Source: Sulfurospirillum arcachonense (lineage in GTDB: Bacteria > Campylobacterota > Campylobacteria > Campylobacterales > Sulfurospirillaceae). Taken from it: a stretch of 8,531 bases of DNA. A program made the translations under genes and the position numbers. The notes under the pieces are model-generated. The model was not told where the DNA came from, ran no database searches, and saw nothing but the letters and a program-made list of their open reading frames with translations. Positions 1 through 6,897 of the stretch are shown here, piece by piece. Location: contig DQTM01000212.1 of assembly GCA_015662785.1 (NCBI GenBank), positions 1 through 8,531 of the forward strand, read 5' to 3'. Positions within the stretch are counted from its first letter, which is position 1. Each line of letters begins with the position of its first letter.

Positions 1-281
1 GTTTGAGGCATAACTCCTTCATTTGCATCAATAACAACCATAGCTGCATCAAATCCAAATGCTCCAGAAATCATGTTTTTCAAAAGTTTTTCATGCCCAG
101 GAACATCTATGAAAGCTACGTTTGTATCTTCATTTACTAGATTTGAAAAACTGAGGTTTATGGTTATTCCTCTTTTTTTCTCTTCTTCAAGGGTATCTCC
201 TGCAAATCCAGTAAGTGCTTCGATTAAAGCGGTTTTTCCATGGTCTACATGACCTGCTGTTCCAATTATTATATGTTTCAT
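1..281 (-). CDS. selB: Selenocysteine-specific elongation factor SelB, N-terminal part (cut by window start)
   Basis: Only the first 93 residues lie in the window, with the start codon at 281-279. SelB is a GTPase related to EF-Tu. It carries Sec-tRNA to the ribosome and inserts selenocysteine at UGA codons marked by a SECIS hairpin. Visible motifs are the P-loop GHVDHGKT (residues 10-17), the switch I segment RGITINLSF (37-45) with the conserved Thr40, and the G3 box DVPGHEK (59-65). The opening IIIGTAGHVDHGKTALIEAL and the EEEKKRGIT stretch are characteristic of SelB rather than EF-Tu. The guanine-specificity NKxD box, domains II-III and the winged-helix mRNA-binding tail lie outside. The start codon overlaps the selA stop as ATGA, which indicates translational coupling. 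The family call is strong, helped by the adjoining selA. Confidence 0.95.
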   Translation of the reverse strand, partial: MKHIIIGTAGHVDHGKTALIEALTGFAGDTLEEEKKRGITINLSFSNLVNEDTNVAFIDVPGHEKLLKNMISGAFGFDAAMVVIDANEGVMPQ

Positions 282-1612
282 TTAATTATCTCTTTTATAG
301 TATCTATTATCTGCTCTTCGAATTCTGGAAGTATACTTCTAAAGTCTATTAAAAACATATCGTTTTCAATGCGACCTATGATGTTTTTCTTTCTAAAAGC
401 TCTTTCAAGTGTGCTTGCTTTTCCCTTTACATGTAGAGCAACTGTAGGAAACTCTCTATTTGGAAGAGTTCCTCCACCCATGACGGTTTTGCTTTTTATA
501 ACGTTACAAGAAGAGCTACCAACTTCTTTTTGTATGATAGAAGCCCTTACATGTAAAGACTCTTCGCTTTGAAAAAGCATCCATAGTGTTGGTATGCTTT
601 TATAGTCCTCTTTTAAGTATGCTTTTATAGTCTCTTCAAGTATACTAAGTGTGATTTTATCGACTCTGAGCATTCTTAATAGTTGGTTCTGCTTTAGTTT
701 GTCTATTAGCTCTTTTTTACCAGCAATTATGCCAGCTTGTACACTTCCAAAAAGTTTGTCACCACTAAAGCTTATGAGTGCTGGGTTATCTTTTAGTATG
801 GTTTTTAATGACGGCTCATTGTTCCCTAGGTTGTAAGGTAGTTCTGGTATATAGCCACTTCCTAGGTCATAATAGTCAATTAGGTTGTGTTCTACACAAA
901 GCTTTTTTATATCAACATAGTTTGTATCTTCACTAAAACCTTCAATGCTAAAGTTTGACTGGTGTACTTTCATAAGCATCGCTGTATTCTCATTTATTGC
1001 ATTTGCATAATCAGCTTGTTTTGTCTTGTTTGTTGCTCCTACTTCATGTAAGATTGCACCACTTTGGCTCATAACTTCTGGTATGCGAAAACTTCCACCT
1101 ATTTCAACTAGTTCACCACGAGAAACTATGGCTTCTCTGTTTTTAGAAAAGGTATTTAGTATCAAGAAAACTGCGCTTGCGTTGTTGTTCACTACCAAAA
1201 CATCCTCTACATGTAAAAGGTTTTTGAGGTGTTCACTAACGTGTTCATATCTTTCACCTCTACACCCTTTTTCTTGATTGTACTCTAGGTTTGAGTAGTT
1301 TGTTATTACTTTTGAAGCTTCACTAAGTAAGCTCTCAGCAATCAAGCTTCTTCCCATATTTGTGTGTAAAATTACTCCAGTTGCATTGATAAGAGGTTTT
1401 AGAGATGGTTCAAAAAGTTTGTCATAGCTGTACTTTATCTCTTTGAGTAGCTCTTCATCATCAAAATCTTCTATTTTTTTAGCGAGTATACTCTCTCTGA
1501 GGTTTTCAATTGTCTTTTTAGCAATCTCTGCTAAACGTGTAGGATTTAAACCTTTGAATTTAGGATTTAAAACAATTTTATCTATTTTTGGTAGTTTTCT
1601 TAAGATATTCAT
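278..1612 (-). CDS. selA: L-seryl-tRNA(Sec) selenium transferase (selenocysteine synthase)
   Basis: SelA is a cytoplasmic PLP enzyme that converts seryl-tRNA(Sec) to selenocysteinyl-tRNA(Sec) using selenophosphate. The 444-residue product is close to the usual bacterial length of about 450-460. The N-terminal tRNA-binding region (about 1-75) opens with LRKLPKIDKIV. It is followed by the conserved INATGVILHTNMGRSLI (75-91) and the CRGERYEHVSEHL segment (117-129). The Schiff-base lysine is most likely Lys286 in SFSGDKLFGSVQAGIIAG. The late GGGTLPNREFPT motif (379-390) is also typical. A GGAG ribosome-binding site lies inside the end of the upstream regulator gene, 9 nt before the ATG, and the intergenic gap is only 6 nt. 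The stop is TGA, shared with the selB ATG. selA-selB adjacency is common; finding them downstream of a two-component system is less so. Confidence 0.97.
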   Translation of the reverse strand: MNILRKLPKIDKIVLNPKFKGLNPTRLAEIAKKTIENLRESILAKKIEDFDDEELLKEIKYSYDKLFEPSLKPLINATGVILHTNMGRSLIAESLLSEASKVITNYSNLEYNQEKGCRGERYEHVSEHLKNLLHVEDVLVVNNNASAVFLILNTFSKNREAIVSRGELVEIGGSFRIPEVMSQSGAILHEVGATNKTKQADYANAINENTAMLMKVHQSNFSIEGFSEDTNYVDIKKLCVEHNLIDYYDLGSGYIPELPYNLGNNEPSLKTILKDNPALISFSGDKLFGSVQAGIIAGKKELIDKLKQNQLLRMLRVDKITLSILEETIKAYLKEDYKSIPTLWMLFQSEESLHVRASIIQKEVGSSSCNVIKSKTVMGGGTLPNREFPTVALHVKGKASTLERAFRKKNIIGRIENDMFLIDFRSILPEFEEQIIDTIKEIIK

Positions 1613-1618
1613 CTGTGT

Positions 1619-2287
1619 TTACTCCGGTATAGGCAGTTTAGTCTCATCAAAGAGGTATTTAGCATTTTGTATTTTTGTAAGAATTCCTTGGTCACTAAGT
1701 GATTTGAATAGTTTTATAACTGTAGGTTTACTTACTTCAACTTTTTCCATTATATCTGTATATGAGTATTTCAAAATGTTTTCATCATCTAAGTTTTTGA
1801 TTATAAATCGTATTATATCAACCTGTTTTCCATCGGTAACTGCTGAAATTGTTTTGATGATATTGTACGAACGGTCTATCTCTCTTTGTTGAATTTTTGG
1901 CATGAGTACATCGTGAAGAGAGTTTAATAACTCTTTGATATTTATAGGTTTTATAATGTAGTTTTCTACTTTGAGTTTAATCGCATCTAAAAGGTGCTCT
2001 GTATCTGTATGAGCGGTTGTAAGAATAGCAGGTATAGTTATGTTTAAATCATCTTTTAAGTGTCTTAAAAACTCTATACCATTCTCATTTTTTAGAAGTA
2101 TATCAGAGATAATAACATCAATATGGTTTTCGTCTAAAACCTTTAATGCCTCATCACAAGTTTGAACGGAAAATATATTTTTAGCAAAATCTTCTAAAAC
2201 TGCTGTTGTATGTTTTAGCAGGTCAGCCTCATCTTCTATGTAGAGTATATTAAACCCATTCAATACATCAAAATCACGTCTGTTCAT
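1619..2287 (-). CDS. Two-component response regulator with C-terminal winged-helix domain
   Basis: The product has 222 residues. The receiver domain (about 12-130) has the acidic pocket E18-D19-E20, phosphoacceptor Asp62 in VIISDILL, switch Thr90/Thr91 in ILTTAH and Lys113 in YIIKPI. The C-terminal part (about 150-222) reads as a winged helix-turn-helix. SYTDIMEKVEVSKPTVIKLF is the HTH, and SDQGILTKIQNAKYLFDE is the wing. This output is shorter than and different from OmpR, NarL or NtrC outputs. It resembles MarR/Crp or RepL-like wHTH domains, a resemblance judged by eye only. It probably binds DNA when phosphorylated by the kinase encoded just upstream, whose 3' end overlaps this gene by 14 nt. 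Targets are not visible in sequence; the divergent fdh promoter region is a natural candidate. Confidence 0.88.
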   Translation of the reverse strand: MNRRDFDVLNGFNILYIEDEADLLKHTTAVLEDFAKNIFSVQTCDEALKVLDENHIDVIISDILLKNENGIEFLRHLKDDLNITIPAILTTAHTDTEHLLDAIKLKVENYIIKPINIKELLNSLHDVLMPKIQQREIDRSYNIIKTISAVTDGKQVDIIRFIIKNLDDENILKYSYTDIMEKVEVSKPTVIKLFKSLSDQGILTKIQNAKYLFDETKLPIPE

Positions 2288-3887
2288 TATTTGCCTTTAA
2301 ACCTTTTGGAATTTCTATAGTAAACATAGCGCAACTGCATAGTTCACTTTTTTCCATCCCCATTTTATATTTGATATTTTTACAATCTATTTTACCATTC
2401 ATATGTTTTTCGACCATCTGTTTAGACATGTAAAGACCAATCCCAGTTCCTACACTTTTGTGTTTTGTTGTAAAGTATGGGTCAAAAACTTTTGCCATTA
2501 TATCACTTTTTATACCACCTGCATTATCAATGACATTGATGATGACACTATTTTGTGTTGGTTTTACTATGATTCTTATCTGTTTTTGCCCTTTTTCTTT
2601 TTCTATTAAGGCGTCTTTTGAGTTGTTTATGAGGTTTAGTATAACATGTGTTAGTTCGTTTTCAAAACCATATATTTCTATATCTTCACTCATTTTAAAG
2701 ACGACATCTACACCCTCTTTTTCTAGTTGATACTTTGTTAAATCAATAGACTTGTCTATTACTTTATTTATACTAAAACTTTTATGAGATTTATTTGGGT
2801 CAAAAAATGTTCTAAAATCTTCTAGTGTTTCGGACATGTTTTTAGCTAATACTCCAGCATCTTCAACACGAGAATCTATAAACTCTTCAGTAAGTTTACC
2901 AGATAAAAATTTTGATTGAAAACTTTGTATTATCATGGTGAGTGCACCAAGAGGTTGCCTCCACTGGTGAGCTATGTTTTGAAGCATTTCACCAAGACTT
3001 GCTAGTCTGGCTTGTTGGAACATGATTTGGTCTTTTTTACGACTGTTTACTACTTCAGTTTTTATTTTACGTTCGAGTGAATTGTTTAAAAATCTTAATG
3101 CTTTTGTTTTCTCATTGACTTTAACTTCAAGAGTTTTATTTAACTCTTTAAAGTTGTTGATAAGAATAAGTGATATGATGATACTAAGAAAGAATACTAA
3201 CCCAATAAGTAAAAACAGCATATATATACTTGTTTTAAAAATTCTATCATTTCTATTTTTTTCTGCAACGGCTTTTTTAAGATGAGAAGTTATTAGGCTT
3301 GAGAGGTAAATATTTATTGAGTTTATTTCCAAAAATATTTCATTCAGAGCATTATTTGTTTCATATGAGTTTTTCTGTTTTAATAAATCAATAATCTTGC
3401 TACTTTGAGTATCTACTCTTCTCATTTTCTCTTCAACCTTGAAAATTAATCCTTTTTGGTAGTAGTTTTTTTGAGGAAGATTTTCACTGAGTAAAAAGAA
3501 GTTCAGCCAGTTACTTGCAAACTCAGGGAGACCACCTATCTTATAATGTACAGAGTCATTGTAGTTTTGCCATTGTGCTTTTATAATCTGTTTTGCCAAA
3601 GAGATTACTTCTGCTGCGTTCTGAGCATCTATGTTATTCTCTTTAATATCATATAGGGTATCATAGATGTTAACTGTGTAAATATCTTTTATCTCTTCTA
3701 GTCCTACTTGCGGGATAGTTCTTTTTTGATAAAGTGTTTCATAGTCAAATTTTAGTGCAAAGATAGAGATCATCATTAAAAACCCAATAGTTATCATACT
3801 AATGGCGATGATTGCAATAAGAATTTTGGTTTTGTTAGAAAACTCTACACGGTCTAAAATTTTGTTTACTAAATTATAAAATTCCAT
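2274..3887 (-). CDS. Membrane sensor histidine kinase with periplasmic helical sensor domain
   Basis: The product has 537 residues. Transmembrane helices lie at about 21-46 and 219-245 and enclose a mostly helical periplasmic domain of about 170 residues (47-218) that recalls four-helix-bundle sensors. A coiled coil (about 248-290) leads to the dimerisation helix. The phosphoacceptor is His307 in LQNIAHQWRQPLGAL, a form common in Campylobacterota and Deltaproteobacteria kinases. The ATPase domain shows the N box NLINNSKDAL (418-427), the G1 box DNAGG (454-458), FDPYFTTK (468-475) and the G2 box GTGIGLYMSKQ (480-490). All three cysteines of the protein (502, 517, 519) fall in the last 36 residues. 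It starts 1 nt after the binding-protein stop and overlaps the response regulator by 14 nt. It presumably reads the state of that binding protein in the periplasm, although no direct interaction evidence exists. Confidence 0.93.
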   Translation of the reverse strand: MEFYNLVNKILDRVEFSNKTKILIAIIAISMITIGFLMMISIFALKFDYETLYQKRTIPQVGLEEIKDIYTVNIYDTLYDIKENNIDAQNAAEVISLAKQIIKAQWQNYNDSVHYKIGGLPEFASNWLNFFLLSENLPQKNYYQKGLIFKVEEKMRRVDTQSSKIIDLLKQKNSYETNNALNEIFLEINSINIYLSSLITSHLKKAVAEKNRNDRIFKTSIYMLFLLIGLVFFLSIIISLILINNFKELNKTLEVKVNEKTKALRFLNNSLERKIKTEVVNSRKKDQIMFQQARLASLGEMLQNIAHQWRQPLGALTMIIQSFQSKFLSGKLTEEFIDSRVEDAGVLAKNMSETLEDFRTFFDPNKSHKSFSINKVIDKSIDLTKYQLEKEGVDVVFKMSEDIEIYGFENELTHVILNLINNSKDALIEKEKGQKQIRIIVKPTQNSVIINVIDNAGGIKSDIMAKVFDPYFTTKHKSVGTGIGLYMSKQMVEKHMNGKIDCKNIKYKMGMEKSELCSCAMFTIEIPKGLKANNEQT

Positions 3888-3888
3888 A

Positions 3889-5043
3889 TTATTTTACCGT
3901 GTCTAATGATTTGAATTTACCATTTTCGTATATAGATAGGTAAGTAACATTAAGTAGTTGTGTATTGTTGTATTTTATTGGAACTTCTCCAAGAGTATCA
4001 GGGGGAAGATTTTTGAGATTTGATAAAAAGTTTTTAGGAGTTAAAGGACCTTCCGTATTTTGTAAAGCATTTACTACTACTTTTGCAGCTAAAAATGATT
4101 CAAAAGAGGCATAACTAGGATCATTTGTTGGATAGTAAAAACTTAAAAGATTAACATACTCTCTTGCTGCCATCAACGAGTCATCATCATATGATGGTAC
4201 AGTTTGAGAAAAGAGTATATTTTTTCCATCTCCGTTTAATTCACTGATTAGAGCATTTGCATTTACGAAAGAGATAGGGGCAAATATAACATCTCTAAAA
4301 CAACACTCTCTAGCTTTTTTAATAAAATGAGCACTTGGTTTGTATGCTCCAACAATAATAATAGCTTCAGGTTTTGTTGATTTTATCTCATGTAAAGCGT
4401 GTCGTATAGAGAGAGTATTTCTTTTGTATGTTCCCTCACCTATTAGTTTTAAACTTCTTTTTTTTAGAGCCTCTATAGTTGCTATATAGCCTTCTTCGCC
4501 ATAATCATCATTTTGATAAAATATAGCAAATTTAGTTATTAGTTTAGTTCTATAAAGATAGTTAACTATACTCTCTATCTCTTCTTTATAAGAGCTTCTA
4601 AAGTTAACTATATTGTTAAAACGGGAGTTTCTTAGAAAAGATGCTCCTGTATAAGGGGCTATAAAAGGTATGTCTTCATCTATAACTATAGGCAGTACTT
4701 TTTTGGTTGTTGGAGTCCCAACAAATCCAAATAGTGAGAAAACTTTGTCTTTATTTATCAAAGTATTTATGTTTTTAAGGGTATTTTGTGGCTCATATTT
4801 GTCATCATAAAAAATTAAATTGATATGTTTACCATCTATTCCTCCTCTAGCATTTATATGGCTAAAGTAAGTGTTCGCTCCCTCTATGACTTCTTTGCCT
4901 AACTCTTTGTTAATGCCACTTAGTGGAAGAGATGCTCCAAGCAATATAACATCTCTGTTATCTATCTTGGACAAGTAAAAATAGACAAAAGTGCTTACTA
5001 TGGTAACAGTTATACAAGAAAATAGAAAAAATCTTTTTACCAT
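3889..5043 (-). CDS. Periplasmic substrate-binding protein, branched-chain amino acid/amide (LivK-like) family, probably membrane-tethered
   Basis: The product has 384 residues. An N-terminal hydrophobic helix (about 4-24, after MVKR) has no obvious signal-peptidase AxA site and no lipobox, so it probably stays as a membrane anchor with the rest in the periplasm. The body matches the type I periplasmic-binding fold of the Peripla_BP_6 family. Recognisable parts are LLGASLPLSG near 34-43, GGIDGKHINLIFYDDKYEP (67-85), GFVGTPTT (106-113), IPFIAPYTGASFLR (125-138), NDDYGEEGY (178-186) and SFESFLAAK (313-321). No ABC permease or ATPase genes are in the window. The kinase gene begins 1 nt downstream, which suggests a sensory partner role, as with TorT-TorS or LuxP-LuxQ, rather than transport. 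The ligand cannot be told from sequence. The ATG has a GGGAG ribosome-binding site (plus-strand 5052-5056) 8 nt upstream. Confidence 0.9.
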   Translation of the reverse strand: MVKRFFLFSCITVTIVSTFVYFYLSKIDNRDVILLGASLPLSGINKELGKEVIEGANTYFSHINARGGIDGKHINLIFYDDKYEPQNTLKNINTLINKDKVFSLFGFVGTPTTKKVLPIVIDEDIPFIAPYTGASFLRNSRFNNIVNFRSSYKEEIESIVNYLYRTKLITKFAIFYQNDDYGEEGYIATIEALKKRSLKLIGEGTYKRNTLSIRHALHEIKSTKPEAIIIVGAYKPSAHFIKKARECCFRDVIFAPISFVNANALISELNGDGKNILFSQTVPSYDDDSLMAAREYVNLLSFYYPTNDPSYASFESFLAAKVVVNALQNTEGPLTPKNFLSNLKNLPPDTLGEVPIKYNNTQLLNVTYLSIYENGKFKSLDTVK

Positions 5044-5084
5044 TAGCTTTACTCCCTAAATATCGATTCTTTAAGTATACAATA

Positions 5085-5090
5085 ATTATA
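5085..5090 (-). promoter_or_regulatory. Candidate -10 box for the leftward sensor-selAB operon
   Basis: Read on the minus strand this is a perfect TATAAT, 41 nt upstream of the binding-protein start. No convincing -35 box stands 16-18 nt further upstream, but Campylobacterota sigma-70 promoters often lack one. A second possibility is TATACT at 5079-5074 on the same strand. The box lies inside the 12-bp perfect palindrome TAATTATAATTA (5083-5094). In such AT-rich DNA this can arise by chance. Confidence 0.35.
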
Positions 5091-5133
5091 ATTAAACCTT
5101 TATCAATGGGCTTTTAGATGAAATTATAGCGAA

Positions 5134-5139
5134 TATAAA
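5134..5139 (+). promoter_or_regulatory. Candidate -10 box for the rightward formate dehydrogenase operon
   Basis: TATAAA lies 79 nt before the predicted GTG start of the iron-sulfur protein gene. The hexamer 17 nt further upstream (5111-5116, CTTTTA) is a poor -35 match. If used, transcription would begin near 5146 and give a leader of about 75 nt that contains the strong but unpaired Shine-Dalgarno sequence at 5159-5166. No sigma-54 type GG-N10-GC element was seen. Low confidence because of base composition. Confidence 0.3.
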
Positions 5140-5158
5140 AGGACTTATTTAGTCTTAT

Positions 5159-5166
5159 TAAGGAGG
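5159..5166 (+). promoter_or_regulatory. Perfect Shine-Dalgarno sequence without a start codon in reach
   Basis: TAAGGAGG is a full complement to the 16S rRNA anti-Shine-Dalgarno tail, yet no ATG, GTG or TTG lies within the next 20 nt. The next usable start codons are GTG 5219 and ATG 5228, more than 50 nt away. An in-frame TAG at 5213-5215 blocks any upstream extension of that gene. A 6-bp inverted repeat, CAATCT (5180-5185) with AGATTG (5202-5207), lies between and could shorten the distance if folded. It may act as a ribosome standby site or be a relic. Confidence 0.4.
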
Positions 5167-5218
5167 TTTTAAAGAGCAACAATCTACAATACGGTAAATA
5201 AAGATTGACCAATAGGAT

Positions 5219-6892
5219 GTGCAAGAGATGGAAAAAGAGTATCTATTTTATGACCAGACTGCATTAGAGTTTCCTCTTAATGATAGTATAGATGTATTGA
5301 CTACTTTAAATGAGAGTAGTTATATAGTATCAAATACAGATACACCAAATGCAGAGATTTATGCTCCAGAGATAAACTTCTATATGAAAAACACTCAAGA
5401 TGATATAAGTAAAAAAATAACAAATATTAAAAAACTATATGATATCAGGGCATCAGCATATGACTTGGCTCAAGATGTGGACTATGAAGAAGCGGTTGGA
5501 AATAAACTAGTAATAGTTTCAAGTCAGGACGAAGATGAGCTTGTAAGCCAGTTAAAAAAATCAGAGTTTACATGCATAGTACTAAATCCAGTTAATATAG
5601 TAGATGTAAATGGACACATAGGTAAACTGATATTGACTATCAGAAAAGAAGAAGAGTTAATAGACTTAGAAACTGATCAAATCATCTGGGCAGATGCACC
5701 AGAGTTTGCAATGAAACAAAGTGGAGTATACGACCCAACTCTAACAAGCATAAAAATAGCAGTAGAAACAGCAAAGAAAAATCAAGATACATACAACTAT
5801 AAAAATTATATAAAATATGACTCAAGTATCTGTCAATACCATGAGAGAAATATTGAAATATGTGGAAAGTGTGCTGAGGTATGCCCAACAGTTGCAATCC
5901 TAAAAGTAGATGAGACTAAACACTTAGAGTTTTCTCACATAGATTGTCATGGTTGTGGAGGTTGTATAAGTGTATGTCCTAGTGGAGCACTAGATTACTC
6001 TCAAATGCCTCGTATTGCATTTAAAGAAGTAACAGAATTCTATAGAGAAAATATAGCACTCATAATTCCAAGAAAAATGGAGTTAGAGTCTTTACATGTA
6101 GCTTTACCACAAGATGTTTTACCACTAGCAATAGAGGGTGAAAAATACTTACATGAAGCTCATTTTATGACGTTGCTTCAAACAAGTGGAAACCCAGTTA
6201 TTTTTTATACAGACTTTATCTCAAAAGGAACAGGTGATGTAATACGCATCATAAATGATATATTTAAGAAAAAATATGGAAAACAAGCTATATTTATATG
6301 TAAAGATAAAAGTGAGCTTGAACAAGCTATAATAAATGTAACCTCAATTAAAGAGTGTGTGTACGGGATAAATGAAGACGGGCTGAATAAACGTGAAATA
6401 TTTTCAGCCCGCCTATCTCACTTAGTAGGCGAAGATGACTTAGGCGTTGTAAAAACGGGCGAGCATGTTCACTACGGAAATATAACTATAAATACTGACG
6501 CATGTACACTCTGTCTGAGTTGTGTAGGCGCTTGTAATGTTAGAGCACTTACAGCACACCCAGAAGATAATACCCTAAGATTTAATCCATCAATTTGTAC
6601 CAACTGTACATACTGTGAAGTAGTATGCCCTGAAGCAAACTGCCTAACAGTAATTAAAGATGAGATTAACCTAAACCCAGACTACTTCAAACAAAATGTA
6701 AAAGCAACAGATGATCTATTTAAGTGTATAGAGTGTGGAACTGAATTCGCAACTGTAAAAGCGGTAGAAAAAATAGCCAATATGATGAAACCAATGTTTG
6801 GCAATGATGAGCTTAGAATTAAAACACTTTATTGTTGTGCTGATTGTAAACCTAAGGTTATGTTACAAGCTCATATGGATGAAAGGAATTAA
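5219..6892 (+). CDS. Large cytoplasmic iron-sulfur protein with four [4Fe-4S] motifs and a zinc-ribbon-like C-terminus, formate dehydrogenase locus
   Basis: The product has 557 residues and no signal peptide or membrane helix, so it should be cytoplasmic. Residues 1-195 lack cysteines. A short part (about 130-142, DVNGHIGKLILTI) recalls HdrA-like linkers, only by eye. One ferredoxin pair is C205-C215-C218-C222 and C243-C246-C249-C253. After a spacer of about 175 residues the second pair is C429-C432-C435-C439 and C460-C463-C466-C470. The tail has C503xxC506 and C540xxC543 about 33 residues apart, like a zinc ribbon. The start is GTG 5219 or ATG 5228, since an in-frame TAG lies at 5213; the nearest Shine-Dalgarno-like AGGA (5214-5217) suits ATG 5228 better. 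The torD-like gene follows 5 nt downstream. Similar proteins are known upstream of Campylobacterota fdh genes, but I know no assigned function. Electron carrier to or from a cytoplasmic pathway, or an enzyme-maturation role, are both open. Confidence 0.85.
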   Translation: MQEMEKEYLFYDQTALEFPLNDSIDVLTTLNESSYIVSNTDTPNAEIYAPEINFYMKNTQDDISKKITNIKKLYDIRASAYDLAQDVDYEEAVGNKLVIVSSQDEDELVSQLKKSEFTCIVLNPVNIVDVNGHIGKLILTIRKEEELIDLETDQIIWADAPEFAMKQSGVYDPTLTSIKIAVETAKKNQDTYNYKNYIKYDSSICQYHERNIEICGKCAEVCPTVAILKVDETKHLEFSHIDCHGCGGCISVCPSGALDYSQMPRIAFKEVTEFYRENIALIIPRKMELESLHVALPQDVLPLAIEGEKYLHEAHFMTLLQTSGNPVIFYTDFISKGTGDVIRIINDIFKKKYGKQAIFICKDKSELEQAIINVTSIKECVYGINEDGLNKREIFSARLSHLVGEDDLGVVKTGEHVHYGNITINTDACTLCLSCVGACNVRALTAHPEDNTLRFNPSICTNCTYCEVVCPEANCLTVIKDEINLNPDYFKQNVKATDDLFKCIECGTEFATVKAVEKIANMMKPMFGNDELRIKTLYCCADCKPKVMLQAHMDERN

Positions 6893-6897
6893 AAATA

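Noticed and set aside
240..572. Open frame on the plus strand across the selA/selB junction
   Set aside because: It lies antisense to two well-supported genes, has low-complexity hydrophobic composition and no ribosome-binding site or recognisable domain.
1443..1892. Plus-strand open frame of 149 codons opposite selA and the response regulator
   Set aside because: Ser/Phe/Ile-rich shadow of AT-rich coding DNA; the opposite frame has conserved SelA and receiver motifs.
4984..5043. Lipoprotein signal on the binding protein because of Cys10
   Set aside because: Cys10 lies at the start of the hydrophobic stretch, not after it, and the preceding residues (LFS) are not a lipobox followed by the mature protein.
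5111..5141. Inverted repeat CTTTTA / TAAAAG in the divergent region as an operator
   Set aside because: Only 6 bp of A/T-rich sequence with a 19-nt spacer; expected by chance in this composition.
5044..5218. Small RNA, tRNA(Sec) gene or riboswitch in the divergent region
   Set aside because: No cloverleaf, CCA end, or long paired structure was seen; only short AT-rich repeats and a 6-bp hairpin.
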